DNA of 64,000 bases from assembly GCA_002293145.1 (NCBI GenBank), contig DBCO01000015.1, positions 89,412 to 153,411 on the forward strand. Reading direction: 5' to 3'. This stretch comes from Akkermansiaceae bacterium UBA956 (GTDB lineage: Bacteria > Verrucomicrobiota > Verrucomicrobiia > Verrucomicrobiales > Akkermansiaceae). The position numbers were made by a program, and so were the translations under genes. Below, in pieces: positions 45,441 to 53,860 of this stretch (positions are counted from its first letter, which is position 1; every line of letters begins with the position of its first letter). The notes beneath the pieces were generated by a model. That model saw nothing but the letters and a program-made list of their open reading frames with translations, had not been told where the DNA came from and made no database searches.

Positions 45441-45923
45441 TTACTCAGCGGCAGATTCTTCTTTATCGTCTTTCGGAGCCACCACGTTGATGGTGAGAAT
45501 CGTCGTAACTAGTGGATGAACGCGCACATTGACGTCGATCTTGCCCGACTTTTTGATCGGTTTTTCAAGTTCGATGCCGTGACGGTCGATAACTATGCCG
45601 GCAGCTTCCAATTCGCGATGAATGTCGATGGAGGTCACAGAGCCGAATGCGCGGCCGTCTTGACCGATTTCGAGAGTGAACTTCGGACGAAGTTTGGCGA
45701 TCTTGGCGGCCACTTCTTGAGCGGTGACCAATTCTTCTGCTTCACGCTTCTCGCGCACAGCTTTCAGAGCGTTAACATAACGAAGGTTAGCGCGGGTGGC
45801 TTCGAAAGCCTTGCCTTGTGGAATAAGGAAATTGCGAGCGTAACCGGCGCGTACTTTGACGACATCCGATTCGGCACCGAGACCTTCGATTTTTTCTTTG
45901 AGAATTACTTGAGCTGTAGCCAT
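45441..45923 (-). CDS. rplI: Ribosomal protein bL9
   Basis: A 160-residue protein from ATG at 45923 (MATAQVILKEKIEGLG). The L9 signature is present: VILKEKIEGLGAESDVVKVR, then GYARNFLIPQGKAFEAT, and the long connecting helix (VREKREAEELVTAQEVAAKI). The C-terminal domain carries FGSVTSIDIHRELEAAG. It binds 23S rRNA in the large subunit. The usual rpsF-ssb-rpsR neighbours are not upstream here; instead there is an untranslated region of over 400 bases. A strong terminator follows. Confidence 0.96.
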   Translation of the reverse strand: MATAQVILKEKIEGLGAESDVVKVRAGYARNFLIPQGKAFEATRANLRYVNALKAVREKREAEELVTAQEVAAKIAKLRPKFTLEIGQDGRAFGSVTSIDIHRELEAAGIVIDRHGIELEKPIKKSGKIDVNVRVHPLVTTILTINVVAPKDDKEESAAE

Positions 45924-46358
45924 GACGGTAAAATGCTGTTGCGGGGCGCGGAAGTTGCGCGAAAGGAGGTAATCAGTCAAGAAATAATTTTACGGATCGT
46001 CCAAAATGCGCGAATTACTTTGATTTTTCGTCGATTTTACGCATCCGTGCCAGCGAGATTTCCCAAGTTCGTCTCTCGATATCATGAAAATACTTCCAGG
46101 TTTCGGCGAGCTGAGAGTATTGCTGATTCTAGGATCGTGACGTATCAAACGAAAAATATAAGCACATCGGCCGATTCATAAATCCCCACTCATGACAGTG
46201 TCCGGGTCTCATCAAAAAAGTGTCAGGCATTCATTTTCAGAATCAAAACTGCATTTCTTGCTCATCCTTAATTTCATAACCACGGTAAGTGTGATATGTT
46301 ACCTGATGTGTCATGCAAAATTGCTCAAGTTTGACAGATCCTAGATCTACGATTACGT
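45924..46358. other. Gene-free region upstream of rplI and the repeat-protein gene
   Basis: No gene is seen. An SD-like AAAGGAGGT lies at about 45962-45970 on the plus strand without a matching open frame. Around 46195-46235 the phrases TGACAGTGTC and AGTGTCAGGCA appear. The region must contain divergent promoters for rplI and the gene at 46359, but none is clear enough to name. Confidence 0.4.
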
Positions 46359-47672
46359 ATGGGTTCTATGAATAAATCCTTGATTGTCAACATCGGCTGG
46401 TTGCTTGCCGTCGCTGCGGCGTTCATTGTGGGGATGAGCCGAGGGACGACGGAGGCGCGGCGTGCGACTGCTACAGAGTATGTCAATGGGCTGACTTCAT
46501 TGAGAAATGGCGAGTTGTCCGGGAGTGATTCTGCGGCGGATCGTTCGAAGCGTCGATCGGGTCTCGCCAATGCAGATCGGCAGATGAGTGAGATCGAGAA
46601 TTTGTTCGGTTCGGTTGCCACGGCAGCGGGTGGTCTTGAGGCGTTGGTCAATCAGGCGATGAAAGATCCCAATCCTTTGAATCGTCGATTGGCCTTCGCT
46701 CGCTTGCTTGAATCGTTGACTCCTGAAAATGCCGAGTCCGTCAGAACGCAGCTTGTTGCGTTGGGAGCGGAAGGTGATCAATGGCGTGACTTTTGCTATG
46801 CTTGGGGTGCGCTCTCGGGCAAAGCGGCGGTTGATTTGGCGATGAATAGTCGCGAGCGTGATCTCGCGGACACGATGACGGGTTGGGCTGCGGCAAATCC
46901 CACGGAAGCGATGGCGCTATTGCAGAACTTGCCCGAGGAAATAAATGGCCAACGCGATGAACTGACGGCGAGTGTAATTGCCGGCATCTCGCACAAAGAT
47001 CGTGCCATGGCTACTGATATGATCGCAAAATTGGCGGCAGAGGGCTACGGTCGGGCCAATCAATTGATGGATATCGTGGCGCGTCAGGCATTGCGCACGG
47101 ATGGCCCTGAAGCGGCTGCGGTATGGGCGGATTCATTGCCCAACGGCACACTCAAAGTTGCGGCGATGGACCGCATTGCCGATGCGTATTCGCGAAAAGA
47201 CCCCGTCGCTGCTGCGAACTGGGCACAGAGTCAAGCGGCAGAGCCTTATGCTGCGCGGACGATCGAACAAATCGGACGGCGTTGGGCGGAGCAAGATCCT
47301 GTTTCTGCGGTCGGCTGGCTGGAAAATCTGCCAGCGGGCAACGGGCAAATTAGTGGCTTGCGCAGTGCCTTTGGCGACTGGGAGGACCGCGATCCTGCTG
47401 CCGCGAGCCAGCATCTGATGGCGATGCCACAATCACCACAGCGCGATTCAGCGATCAGCGGATTTTCCATGGGCTATGCTTGGCAAAACCCGCAAGCTGC
47501 CATCACCTGGGCGCAAGACATCAGTGATCCCACGCTGCGCCAAACCACTCTTACGCGTGCAGGCGAGGCATACTTGCGGACCGATCCCGTTGCGGGGCAA
47601 GCTTGGTTGCAATCGAGCGGCCTGCCTGCCGAAACTCAGCAACAGATCATCAATTCCTCGACACGTCGGTGA
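46359..47672 (+). CDS. Membrane-anchored W/DP/LP helical-repeat protein
   Basis: A 437-residue protein starting MGSMNKSLIVNIGWLLAVAA (N-terminal signal-anchor). The body is a tandem helical repeat of roughly 30-36 residues with the recurrent pattern W-x-x-x-DP-x-AA-x-W-x-x-x-LP followed by a helix. Examples are RWAEQDPVSAVGWLENLP, DWEDRDPAAASQHLMAMP and AYSRKDPVAAANWAQSQAA. I associate such repeats with Verrucomicrobia, without a known function. The array should form an alpha-solenoid for protein binding in the periplasm. It is followed by rlpA 13 bases later. Confidence 0.75.
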   Translation: MGSMNKSLIVNIGWLLAVAAAFIVGMSRGTTEARRATATEYVNGLTSLRNGELSGSDSAADRSKRRSGLANADRQMSEIENLFGSVATAAGGLEALVNQAMKDPNPLNRRLAFARLLESLTPENAESVRTQLVALGAEGDQWRDFCYAWGALSGKAAVDLAMNSRERDLADTMTGWAAANPTEAMALLQNLPEEINGQRDELTASVIAGISHKDRAMATDMIAKLAAEGYGRANQLMDIVARQALRTDGPEAAAVWADSLPNGTLKVAAMDRIADAYSRKDPVAAANWAQSQAAEPYAARTIEQIGRRWAEQDPVSAVGWLENLPAGNGQISGLRSAFGDWEDRDPAAASQHLMAMPQSPQRDSAISGFSMGYAWQNPQAAITWAQDISDPTLRQTTLTRAGEAYLRTDPVAGQAWLQSSGLPAETQQQIINSSTRR

Positions 47673-47685
47673 TTTTTTCGCTACT

Positions 47686-48180
47686 ATGAACATAGTAAAA
47701 AATGGTTCACTTTTGTTAAGCGTTTGCTGCGTGGTTTCTTGCGCCCGCCCCAGCGGCGCGGAAGGATACATGACGCGCGGCTACAGTGTGCGCGGACAAT
47801 CGTATCAACCGCTGTCGGTCGAGCAGGCCTTGCACTACTCAGAAGTAGGGGAAGCATCTTGGTATAATGAATCGAAATTTTTTGGCCTGATCCGTGGCAA
47901 TACCTCGCTCGGTGAAAAAGTTCAGCCGTGGCATTTGATTGCGGCGCATAAAACCTTGCCTTTGCCTTGTTTGGTGCGCGTGACTAATCTCGAAAATGGC
48001 AAATCGGTGAAAGTGCGCGTTAACGATCGCGGACCATTCATCGCAGCAAGGATCATCGATCTTTCCCCGCGCGCAGCTGGGCAAATTGGCATAAAGGAGC
48101 AAGGTCTCGCTCGTGTGAAAGTAGAAGTGCTGTCGGTGGGCGATGGTGCCTACAAACGCAAACCACGGCGAGGATTTTGA
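47686..48180 (+). CDS. rlpA: RlpA-like septal ring lytic transglycosylase lipoprotein
   Basis: About 164 residues from ATG at 47686. The signal ends in a lipobox with Cys19 (SVCCVVSC). The double-psi beta-barrel domain is complete: GEASWYNESKFFGLI, RGNTSLGEKVQP, LPLPCLVRVTNLENGKSV, VRVNDRGPFI and RIIDLSPRAAGQIG. RlpA cleaves denuded glycan strands at the division septum in Pseudomonas. Here the SPOR domain is absent, so septal targeting would need another route. It starts 13 bases after the helical-repeat gene. Confidence 0.9.
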   Translation: MNIVKNGSLLLSVCCVVSCARPSGAEGYMTRGYSVRGQSYQPLSVEQALHYSEVGEASWYNESKFFGLIRGNTSLGEKVQPWHLIAAHKTLPLPCLVRVTNLENGKSVKVRVNDRGPFIAARIIDLSPRAAGQIGIKEQGLARVKVEVLSVGDGAYKRKPRRGF

Positions 48181-48244
48181 TAGTCATGAATGACACAGCT
48201 TTGCTGAAACATGGCAGCGTGACCGCGCGTATTTCATTTGCTTT

Positions 48245-48625
48245 ATGAAAAAATATCTACTTCTCGCCTTCACTGCTTTATTGAGTTCCTGCGCCACCAT
48301 CGCTCCGCCAGCCAAATCAGGCACCGTGGATCACGTGGTGATGTTCTGGCAGAAAAATCCTGGCAATCAGGAAGACCGCAAAAAAATCACTGATGCGATG
48401 GATCGACTTCGTGTGATCGAGGGTGTGCAGTTTTTGGATTACGGCACAGCGGTATCCAGTGATCGCCCTGTGGTCGATGATTCGTTCGATGTCGCATTGC
48501 TCGTTCGTTTCACAGATGTCGCAGCCCTGCACGCCTACGAAGCCGACCCACGTCACGTGAAGGAAGTGAAAGAAGTATTGCTGCCGCTGACGAAAAAGAT
48601 CCAAGTCTACGACTTTACCCGCTGA
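48245..48625 (+). CDS. Dabb (stress-responsive A/B barrel) domain lipoprotein
   Basis: A 126-residue protein with a short signal ending in LLSSC (lipobox Cys). The Dabb domain covers nearly all of the rest: VDHVVMFWQKNPGNQEDRKK, RVIEGVQFLDYGTA, SFDVALLVRFTDVAALHAYE and DPRHVKEVKEVLLPL. Dabb proteins form a dimeric alpha-beta barrel; secreted versions are frequent in Planctomycetes and Verrucomicrobia with unknown ligand. It ends at a bidirectional terminator shared with the DUF1080 gene. Confidence 0.88.
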   Translation: MKKYLLLAFTALLSSCATIAPPAKSGTVDHVVMFWQKNPGNQEDRKKITDAMDRLRVIEGVQFLDYGTAVSSDRPVVDDSFDVALLVRFTDVAALHAYEADPRHVKEVKEVLLPLTKKIQVYDFTR

Positions 48626-48651
48626 ATTGGGCTCTTCAACTCAAACATAAA

Positions 48652-48685
48652 AAAATACCGCATCCTGAAGAGGTTGCGGTATTTT
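48652..48685. terminator. Bidirectional Rho-independent terminator
   Basis: AAAATACCGCA (48652-48662) pairs with TGCGGTATTTT (48675-48685). A-rich and T-rich flanks make it work in both directions. It separates the convergent Dabb and DUF1080 genes. Confidence 0.85.
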
Positions 48686-48705
48686 TGTTAGGTTGTGAAA
48701 ATGAT

Positions 48706-49344
48706 TTACTTCAACTCCTTAATCCGCAGGTTACGAAATTTGTAGGTTTGACCTTTTTCGCCGTGGTGTTGGATGCCGATGACGCCTTCGGCATCGGTGG
48801 CATCTTCGATGTCAGTGGTAACGACGCCGTTGACTTCGATGCGGATTTTTTTGCCTTTGCAACTGATACGGTAGGTATTCCAGTCGTTACGTTTGAAGGC
48901 ATCGCCGGCGCGCTTGCGGAAGGCGGCTTCGCTTTCTTTATTGCCTTTAATGGGGCTGGCAAACCACATGCGACGACCTTCATCGTAGAGACCACCGGAC
49001 CATTTCCTGTTAGGGTCGCCATCGACTTCTGCCTGGTAGCCGAAGACTTTGTTTTGGGATGCATGAGCACGGAACATGAAGCCGCTGTTGGCTTGTCCGG
49101 AGGGCAGGAGAATTTCGCCCTCGAAAATGAAATCACCGTAGGTTTTTTCGGTAACGAGAAAGAACTTTTGGTTGCCGGTGAGGTGGATCTCATCACCTAC
49201 GACTTTGGCCTCGCCCCAGGTGTAGGCATTTTTCCAGCCATCGAGAGTTTTTCCATCGAAGAGTGGCTTGAAATCAGATTTGTCCTCGGCAAAGCAGGCG
49301 CTAGCCATGAGGCATGTGGTGGTCATCAGGGATAGTAGTTTCAT
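48706..49344 (-). CDS. Secreted DUF1080 (3-keto-disaccharide hydrolase-type) protein
   Basis: About 212 residues from ATG at 49344. A signal peptide (LMTTTCLMASACFAED) precedes a DUF1080 jelly-roll: FKPLFDGKTLDGWKN, GDFIFEGEILLPSGQANSGF, GYQAEVDGDPNRKWSGGLYD, NDWNTYRISCKGKKIRIEVN, and the closing GVIGIQHHGEKGQTYKFRNL with IRIKEL. Members of this family hydrolyse 3-keto-glycosides or bind glycans, and are abundant in this phylum. It stands downstream of the rhodanese/RlmD pair on the same strand. Confidence 0.92.
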   Translation of the reverse strand: MKLLSLMTTTCLMASACFAEDKSDFKPLFDGKTLDGWKNAYTWGEAKVVGDEIHLTGNQKFFLVTEKTYGDFIFEGEILLPSGQANSGFMFRAHASQNKVFGYQAEVDGDPNRKWSGGLYDEGRRMWFASPIKGNKESEAAFRKRAGDAFKRNDWNTYRISCKGKKIRIEVNGVVTTDIEDATDAEGVIGIQHHGEKGQTYKFRNLRIKELK

Positions 49345-49392
49345 TGCAGTGGGAATAAGATGAAGGAACACGAGTCAGAGATCAAGCTCGGA

Positions 49393-49430
49393 ACGTGACT
49401 GTAGGGTCACGCATAAACGTGACGTTTTTT
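49393..49430 (+). terminator. Mutually exclusive hairpins with a plus-strand T tract
   Basis: CGTGAC (49394-49399), GTCACG (49406-49411) and CGTGAC (49418-49423) are three related arms. The second can pair with the first or the third. The second pairing is followed by G then TTTTTTT, making a plus-strand terminator. No plus-strand gene lies upstream, so it may stop antisense or read-through transcription. Confidence 0.5.
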
Positions 49431-49754
49431 TCATTCTTGTGACGTAGGGAGAGCGGCATCGAGCCAGGCATCCATGCCGCCAGTTACGTTGGTGACATCG
49501 TTGTAGCCATTTTCTAACAAAAACTGTGCAGCGCGTGCAGAGCGGCCGCCTGCTTTGCAATGGATGATCACGGCTTTTGCTGGATTGATTTCTGCAATGC
49601 GCGCGGGGATGCTGGCTAAAGGTATGAGCGTGCTGCCAGAGATGGCTGCTTGCGCGTGTTCATCGGGCTCGCGGACATCGATGAGCTGGAAGTCATCTCC
49701 TGCGGTGATTTTGGCGTTGAGATATTGGACAGTGATGGCTGGCAGTGGTGACAT
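49431..49754 (-). CDS. Rhodanese-domain sulfurtransferase
   Basis: A 107-residue single-domain rhodanese (GlpE/PspE size): FQLIDVREPDEHAQAAISGS, then IPLASIPARI, and the active loop CKAGGRSA with Cys66, ending GGMDAWLDAALP. Such enzymes move sulfur from thiosulfate or persulfides to acceptors. It starts 15 bases after the RlmD-type methyltransferase gene's stop on the same strand, so the two are probably co-transcribed; no direct functional link is evident. Confidence 0.92.
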   Translation of the reverse strand: MSPLPAITVQYLNAKITAGDDFQLIDVREPDEHAQAAISGSTLIPLASIPARIAEINPAKAVIIHCKAGGRSARAAQFLLENGYNDVTNVTGGMDAWLDAALPTSQE

Positions 49755-49769
49755 GGTGTAGTTTTCCTG

Positions 49770-50999
49770 TTAGATTGGGCCGTCGAAGGTCATGATGTTT
49801 TCGACGTGGCGGGTATGAGGGAAGAGATCGAAGGGTTGAACGGCTGCGAGTGTAAATCCGGCATCGCGAAGTATGGCGAGATCACGCACTTGGGTGGCAG
49901 GATCACAGGACACATAGACGACGCGGCGTGGACGGAAGGCGATGAGTTGGTCGAGGAATTCCTGTGTGCAACCCTTGCGTGGAGGATCGATCACGACTGT
50001 TGTTTGCGCGGCGGGAAAGGTGATGTCGGCAAAAATGGCTTCGGCGCTAGCTGCGAGGAAGCTGGCATTCGTAATGCCATTTTTTGCGGCATTTTTGCGG
50101 GCCCAGTTGATGGCTGCTTCAGATACCTCGACGGCGGCGATTTTTTCGAAATGCTTGGCGAGGGCCAGAGCAAAGAGGCCGGAGCCGCAGTAGGCGTCGA
50201 TGAGGAATTTGGTCTCTGGGAGACAAGCTTGTTGTTCCACGTAGCCGACGAATTCTTGGAGGATGAAGGGATTATTTTGGAAAAACTCACCGGCGAGGAA
50301 ATCGTATCGCAGTGATCCGCAAACTTCGGTGACAATGGCGTTGTTGTCGGTTTCGACTTGGCGATTTCCTGCTTCATCGACGGTCGCACGCAGGAGTAAG
50401 GTGCCGCCTTTTTTGCCGGGATTGCAGCGGGTTTTTTCGCGCACGGCAGGGAGTGCGAGGTTGATTGACTGCATCGCGATCGGGCACTGGGGGACATCGA
50501 GAATTTGCGAGCGTCGACCTTGTGCCAAAAATCCAATCGGCATGAATTCCTCGGTATCGCGCGGCTTTTGGTAGTGGGGAGTGATTTTGGAACGATAGCC
50601 CCATTGTTGCGGCGAGGGATGGCAGGGGTTAACCGGAAAACTCATGCCAGCCATGTGTTTCATCAGTTCTTCGACTTGCCGTGTTTTCCATGCAAGCTGA
50701 GCAGGGTAGGAAAAATGCTGGTATTGGCAACCACCGCATTCAGTGAAAAGCGGGCATTGTGGGGCGACGCGATCGGGTGATGCCTCGATGACCTCGACGA
50801 GATCTGCTAGAGAGTAATTTTTCTCATTGCGATAGACTTTGGCTTTTACCGTTTCGCCCGGCAGGCAATAGGGGACGAAGACCACCCAGCCGTCGACGCG
50901 GGCAACGCCCATGCCGAGATTGGTTAGGGAATCGATGCACAACGTTAGCTCGTGATGATAGGGAAATGGCTCGGGACGGAATTTTTTCGGAGGTCGCAC
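49770..50999 (-). CDS. rlmD: TrmA/RlmC/RlmD-family 23S rRNA (uracil-C5)-methyltransferase
   Basis: A 409-residue protein beginning GTG at 50999. The N-terminal TRAM domain (SLTNLGMGVARVDGWVVFVP) is followed by the [4Fe-4S] cysteines (CPLFTECGGCQYQHF plus CPIAM). The SAM fold contains LIDAYCGSGLFALALA, then VVIDPPRKG and the catalytic VSCDPATQVRDL. These enzymes methylate U1939 or U747 of 23S rRNA, or U54 of tRNA; the exact position cannot be fixed from sequence alone. It is followed by the rhodanese gene. Confidence 0.9.
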   Translation of the reverse strand: MRPPKKFRPEPFPYHHELTLCIDSLTNLGMGVARVDGWVVFVPYCLPGETVKAKVYRNEKNYSLADLVEVIEASPDRVAPQCPLFTECGGCQYQHFSYPAQLAWKTRQVEELMKHMAGMSFPVNPCHPSPQQWGYRSKITPHYQKPRDTEEFMPIGFLAQGRRSQILDVPQCPIAMQSINLALPAVREKTRCNPGKKGGTLLLRATVDEAGNRQVETDNNAIVTEVCGSLRYDFLAGEFFQNNPFILQEFVGYVEQQACLPETKFLIDAYCGSGLFALALAKHFEKIAAVEVSEAAINWARKNAAKNGITNASFLAASAEAIFADITFPAAQTTVVIDPPRKGCTQEFLDQLIAFRPRRVVYVSCDPATQVRDLAILRDAGFTLAAVQPFDLFPHTRHVENIMTFDGPI

Positions 51000-51153
51000 A
51001 GGCGCTAGTGAGACGTGGATTGAGGCGATAGGAAAGAGTAAAATGCATCGACATGCGCGATTTGCGCTGTAGCAAAAAATGCGCAGTCAATGGCGGGTGG
51101 TAGGTGGCATCGGCTGCGGGGGTGGCATTTTTTAGGCAAGTATTTGGATGCGC

Positions 51154-53286
51154 TTAGGGGACAGCGCGTGTCGCTTTTTCAATGGCTTGATTGGCTGTCC
51201 GGACATCGGCTTCATGCACACCTGATTTGCTGCCGTGCTGCCATGTGAAAATGGTCAACGCTTGGTTCAGTGCCTCGATGGCTTTACGAGCTTCGGCGCT
51301 ATTGCTGGCTTTCGCTTTAGCGCGCAGGATGTGGATTTTTTCCCATGACTCAATGCCATCGCGCAGTCGCTCGAAGCGTACAGATGAACGATTTCCTGGG
51401 TAGATGAGGAAGCAATCGCCCGATGGCCAAGATGTGAAGTCGGTGGATTCGAGCGGGTTTTTCACCCACGAGTTGTAGGCCCATCGTAGGTAGCCGTCCA
51501 TGTCTGCGGCGGCGGCAAAGAGCCCTAGCCATTCCGCCTCAGCGGGTGGTGAAAAAGTAAAGGTGTTTGGCACAGGTGGGCTGGTGCAGGTGTAGAAGGT
51601 GGTCTTTTTCCCTGCGGCGCGTCGTTCTGCGATGAGTGGTAGCAAACCATCGCTGTGTTGAATGATCGGAGAGATGTCGGCAAACTCACGTGTCAATTCG
51701 CTAGGCGCATTGATCGCGGAGGCGATGCCAATTTCTGGTGCGTGCTTTTGGATCGTGGCCATGGCTCCGCGCATGAGTTCATCGGGGCGCTCGTCGATGC
51801 CGATGTTGGTGCGCTTGAGCCAGCCTTTTTGGCGTAGGTGACGAACGAAATCCTCCAGGAAACGGCCCCAGTATTCATCGTAATCTGACGTTCCGGGACG
51901 TAGTGCCGCATCGATGTGAGAGGCGCTGGCTTCATCATAGTAGCGGAACTTGAGCGACCAAGGAATCATCGTGTAGCAATGGATGCGCGCGTTTTTCATG
52001 CCGACGTCATCGGACATGAAGGAGACCCAGGAATCGAAGTTTGTGTAGTCGAAGTGCCACGATCCATCCTTGCGTTTGGTCCAGTCGATCATGGAGGGGA
52101 AGGCATCATAGGTCTGACCGTTCCAGGCCTCATGCACCAAGGTGGTGGTGATGGTTTTTTGCCCTGCATCGGCAAGGCGCTTCATCATGGGTTTCATCAA
52201 GGCAAAATGCTCAGGCGACCAAGCCGGAACATCGTGCCAACGAGCGACTGATTCAGGGTGTTGCCAAAGATCGAGGTGAAAGGACCAATCGGCGGGCGCG
52301 GGAAGAGTGGCGGCGAGCACTTCGACTTCGATGGGGAAATCTAGGACGCCTGAGTTGCTACGCACGCGTAAGCCGCCACGATAGAGCCCCGGTTTGCTGC
52401 CGGCGGGGATATCGATGCTGATCCAGATTGGGCGATTCATTCCAGCGGCGAGAGTCAACTGGGTGGCGGTATCGATGATATCACCTTGTGGTTTGCCATC
52501 GGCTAAGGTGTAGCGGATGAACTTGGCATCGAAAGTGAGCGGTTTACTGCCTACTTGTGAAAGCGGCGTTGCTTCAAGGCGAAGATTTTCCTGCGAGTTA
52601 GATGCAGTGACGAGCACCTGCGCATTGACACGCTCGCCACGCCATGCGCTGAGTTTGACGCCTGCTTCGGCTGGTGCGAGTTCACAGGGGCCAGTGGGTG
52701 GATAGCGACGATCAATGCTGCCGACTCCACCTGTGAGACCTGCAAGTGGAGCCTCGGCATAACCTTCGATTTCCACGACGTGGCCACCTCTGTCATTGCC
52801 AGTGGAGTTTTTCAAAAAAGTGCTGCGGACGTAGCGAAGATCGCGTGGGTCGAAGCGAAAGAGATCGCCTTCAGCAGTGGCCGCGATGGAGTTGGCGCTG
52901 TGGTCACCGAGGATGAACCAAGATTTTTCGTCAACGGAACCTTCGACTTTGTATTGGTAAATGCGGCCATCGCTCCAATACGGCCAAACGCGAATAGCGG
53001 ATAGTTTTGTTGCTGTTCCGAGATCGAGCTGATGCCATACGGGCAAATTTTCGCAGGCCCAGTGCGATGTGATATCGCGGCTGCCATCGACGGCTAGCGC
53101 GGGTGTCTGTGTGTCCCAATGGCCGCTCGCTCTGACCTTGGCATTGAGAAAAAGATTGCTGGAACCACCTGTGGCAGGAGCGGTGATGGGCTCGTAATTT
53201 GGTCTGCGCTCTGGTTGCGCGGAGAGCGGAAGGAGCAGAGCATGCAACCCGACTGTGCAGAAAAAAAGTCCAAACAAACGTGTCAT
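51154..53286 (-). CDS. Secreted discoidin (F5/8 type C)/DUF4091 glycoside-hydrolase-like protein
   Basis: A 710-residue protein with a signal peptide (LFFCTVGLHALLLPLSAQ). An F5/8 type C carbohydrate-binding domain (about 40-190) contains HWACENLPVWHQLDLGTATK and VEGSVDEKSWFILGDHS. A beta linker precedes the DUF4091-type (alpha/beta)8 region: DWSFHLDLWQHPESVA, WSPEHFALMKPMMKRLADAG, ARIHCYTMIPWSLKFRYYDE, IGIDERPDELMRGA and ADMDGYLRWAYNSWVKNP. The region GDCFLIYPGNRSSVRFERLR ends the domain. DUF4091 proteins are predicted glycoside hydrolases; substrate unknown. Divergent from the small SHD1 gene at 53414. Confidence 0.9.
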   Translation of the reverse strand: MTRLFGLFFCTVGLHALLLPLSAQPERRPNYEPITAPATGGSSNLFLNAKVRASGHWDTQTPALAVDGSRDITSHWACENLPVWHQLDLGTATKLSAIRVWPYWSDGRIYQYKVEGSVDEKSWFILGDHSANSIAATAEGDLFRFDPRDLRYVRSTFLKNSTGNDRGGHVVEIEGYAEAPLAGLTGGVGSIDRRYPPTGPCELAPAEAGVKLSAWRGERVNAQVLVTASNSQENLRLEATPLSQVGSKPLTFDAKFIRYTLADGKPQGDIIDTATQLTLAAGMNRPIWISIDIPAGSKPGLYRGGLRVRSNSGVLDFPIEVEVLAATLPAPADWSFHLDLWQHPESVARWHDVPAWSPEHFALMKPMMKRLADAGQKTITTTLVHEAWNGQTYDAFPSMIDWTKRKDGSWHFDYTNFDSWVSFMSDDVGMKNARIHCYTMIPWSLKFRYYDEASASHIDAALRPGTSDYDEYWGRFLEDFVRHLRQKGWLKRTNIGIDERPDELMRGAMATIQKHAPEIGIASAINAPSELTREFADISPIIQHSDGLLPLIAERRAAGKKTTFYTCTSPPVPNTFTFSPPAEAEWLGLFAAAADMDGYLRWAYNSWVKNPLESTDFTSWPSGDCFLIYPGNRSSVRFERLRDGIESWEKIHILRAKAKASNSAEARKAIEALNQALTIFTWQHGSKSGVHEADVRTANQAIEKATRAVP

Positions 53287-53413
53287 TTCAGAGTCTTGGG
53301 GCGATCGATCGATTTGTCAAGTTGATAGGGTGCGGTGGCGATTGCTTCTAGAGTTGCGAATCAGCTTGTTATCTCTAATTAAGGTGATATAGTGAGAGGA
53401 AATTGCACTCAAT

Positions 53414-53857
53414 ATGCTTTACCAATCATTTTTTCTGTGGATCAGCCTTCTCGCTATCTTGCATGCGCAGGCTCCAAAAACCCCGACGGCATTTGAGCCA
53501 CGAAGGATCGATGGCTCGCAAGCCATTCAGCCAAACATCGCGCCCTCACGCACGAAGGATGAAATCACTACCCGCGCTGTAACGTATATAGTTCTTGGGG
53601 ATCTGCGTCAGTGGGCGAGCGCTGATGGTCGCACCATCGAGGCGAAATTGATCGCATTTGAAGACCTCGTCTTGGAAAGCAAGAAGGGCGCTGCCGCTGC
53701 AATGCCCGAGCCACCGAAACATCCGACGGTGGTGCGTGATGGAACAATTCGGCTATCTGTGAACCGGAAGCCCGCTGTTATTGCGTTGTCCAAGTTGGGT
53801 GTGGCGGACCAAGAATATGTCGAAAAAGTTCGCGTTCGCCACGCTGTGAAGCCCTGA
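53414..53857 (+). CDS. Small secreted SHD1-domain protein
   Basis: A 147-residue protein: signal peptide (FFLWISLLAILHAQ), a short Pro-rich linker, and a single SHD1-type domain with RQWASADGRTIEAKLIAFED, then LVLESKKG, a loop, and AVIALSKLGVADQEYVEKV. The order matches the SHD1 copies at 20 and 21-22 kb (the '...LSxxDQxYxxx' ending is shared). A Pro/Ala-rich insertion splits the barrel. The stop is 3 bases from the convergent glgA stop. Function unknown; a minimal binding module is the simplest reading. Confidence 0.75.
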   Translation: MLYQSFFLWISLLAILHAQAPKTPTAFEPRRIDGSQAIQPNIAPSRTKDEITTRAVTYIVLGDLRQWASADGRTIEAKLIAFEDLVLESKKGAAAAMPEPPKHPTVVRDGTIRLSVNRKPAVIALSKLGVADQEYVEKVRVRHAVKP

Positions 53858-53860
53858 TAC

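Noticed and set aside
45961..46181. Plus-strand gene behind the SD-like AAAGGAGGT
   Set aside because: No start codon at suitable spacing leads to a frame with coding character; the frame there is antisense to rplI and its leader.
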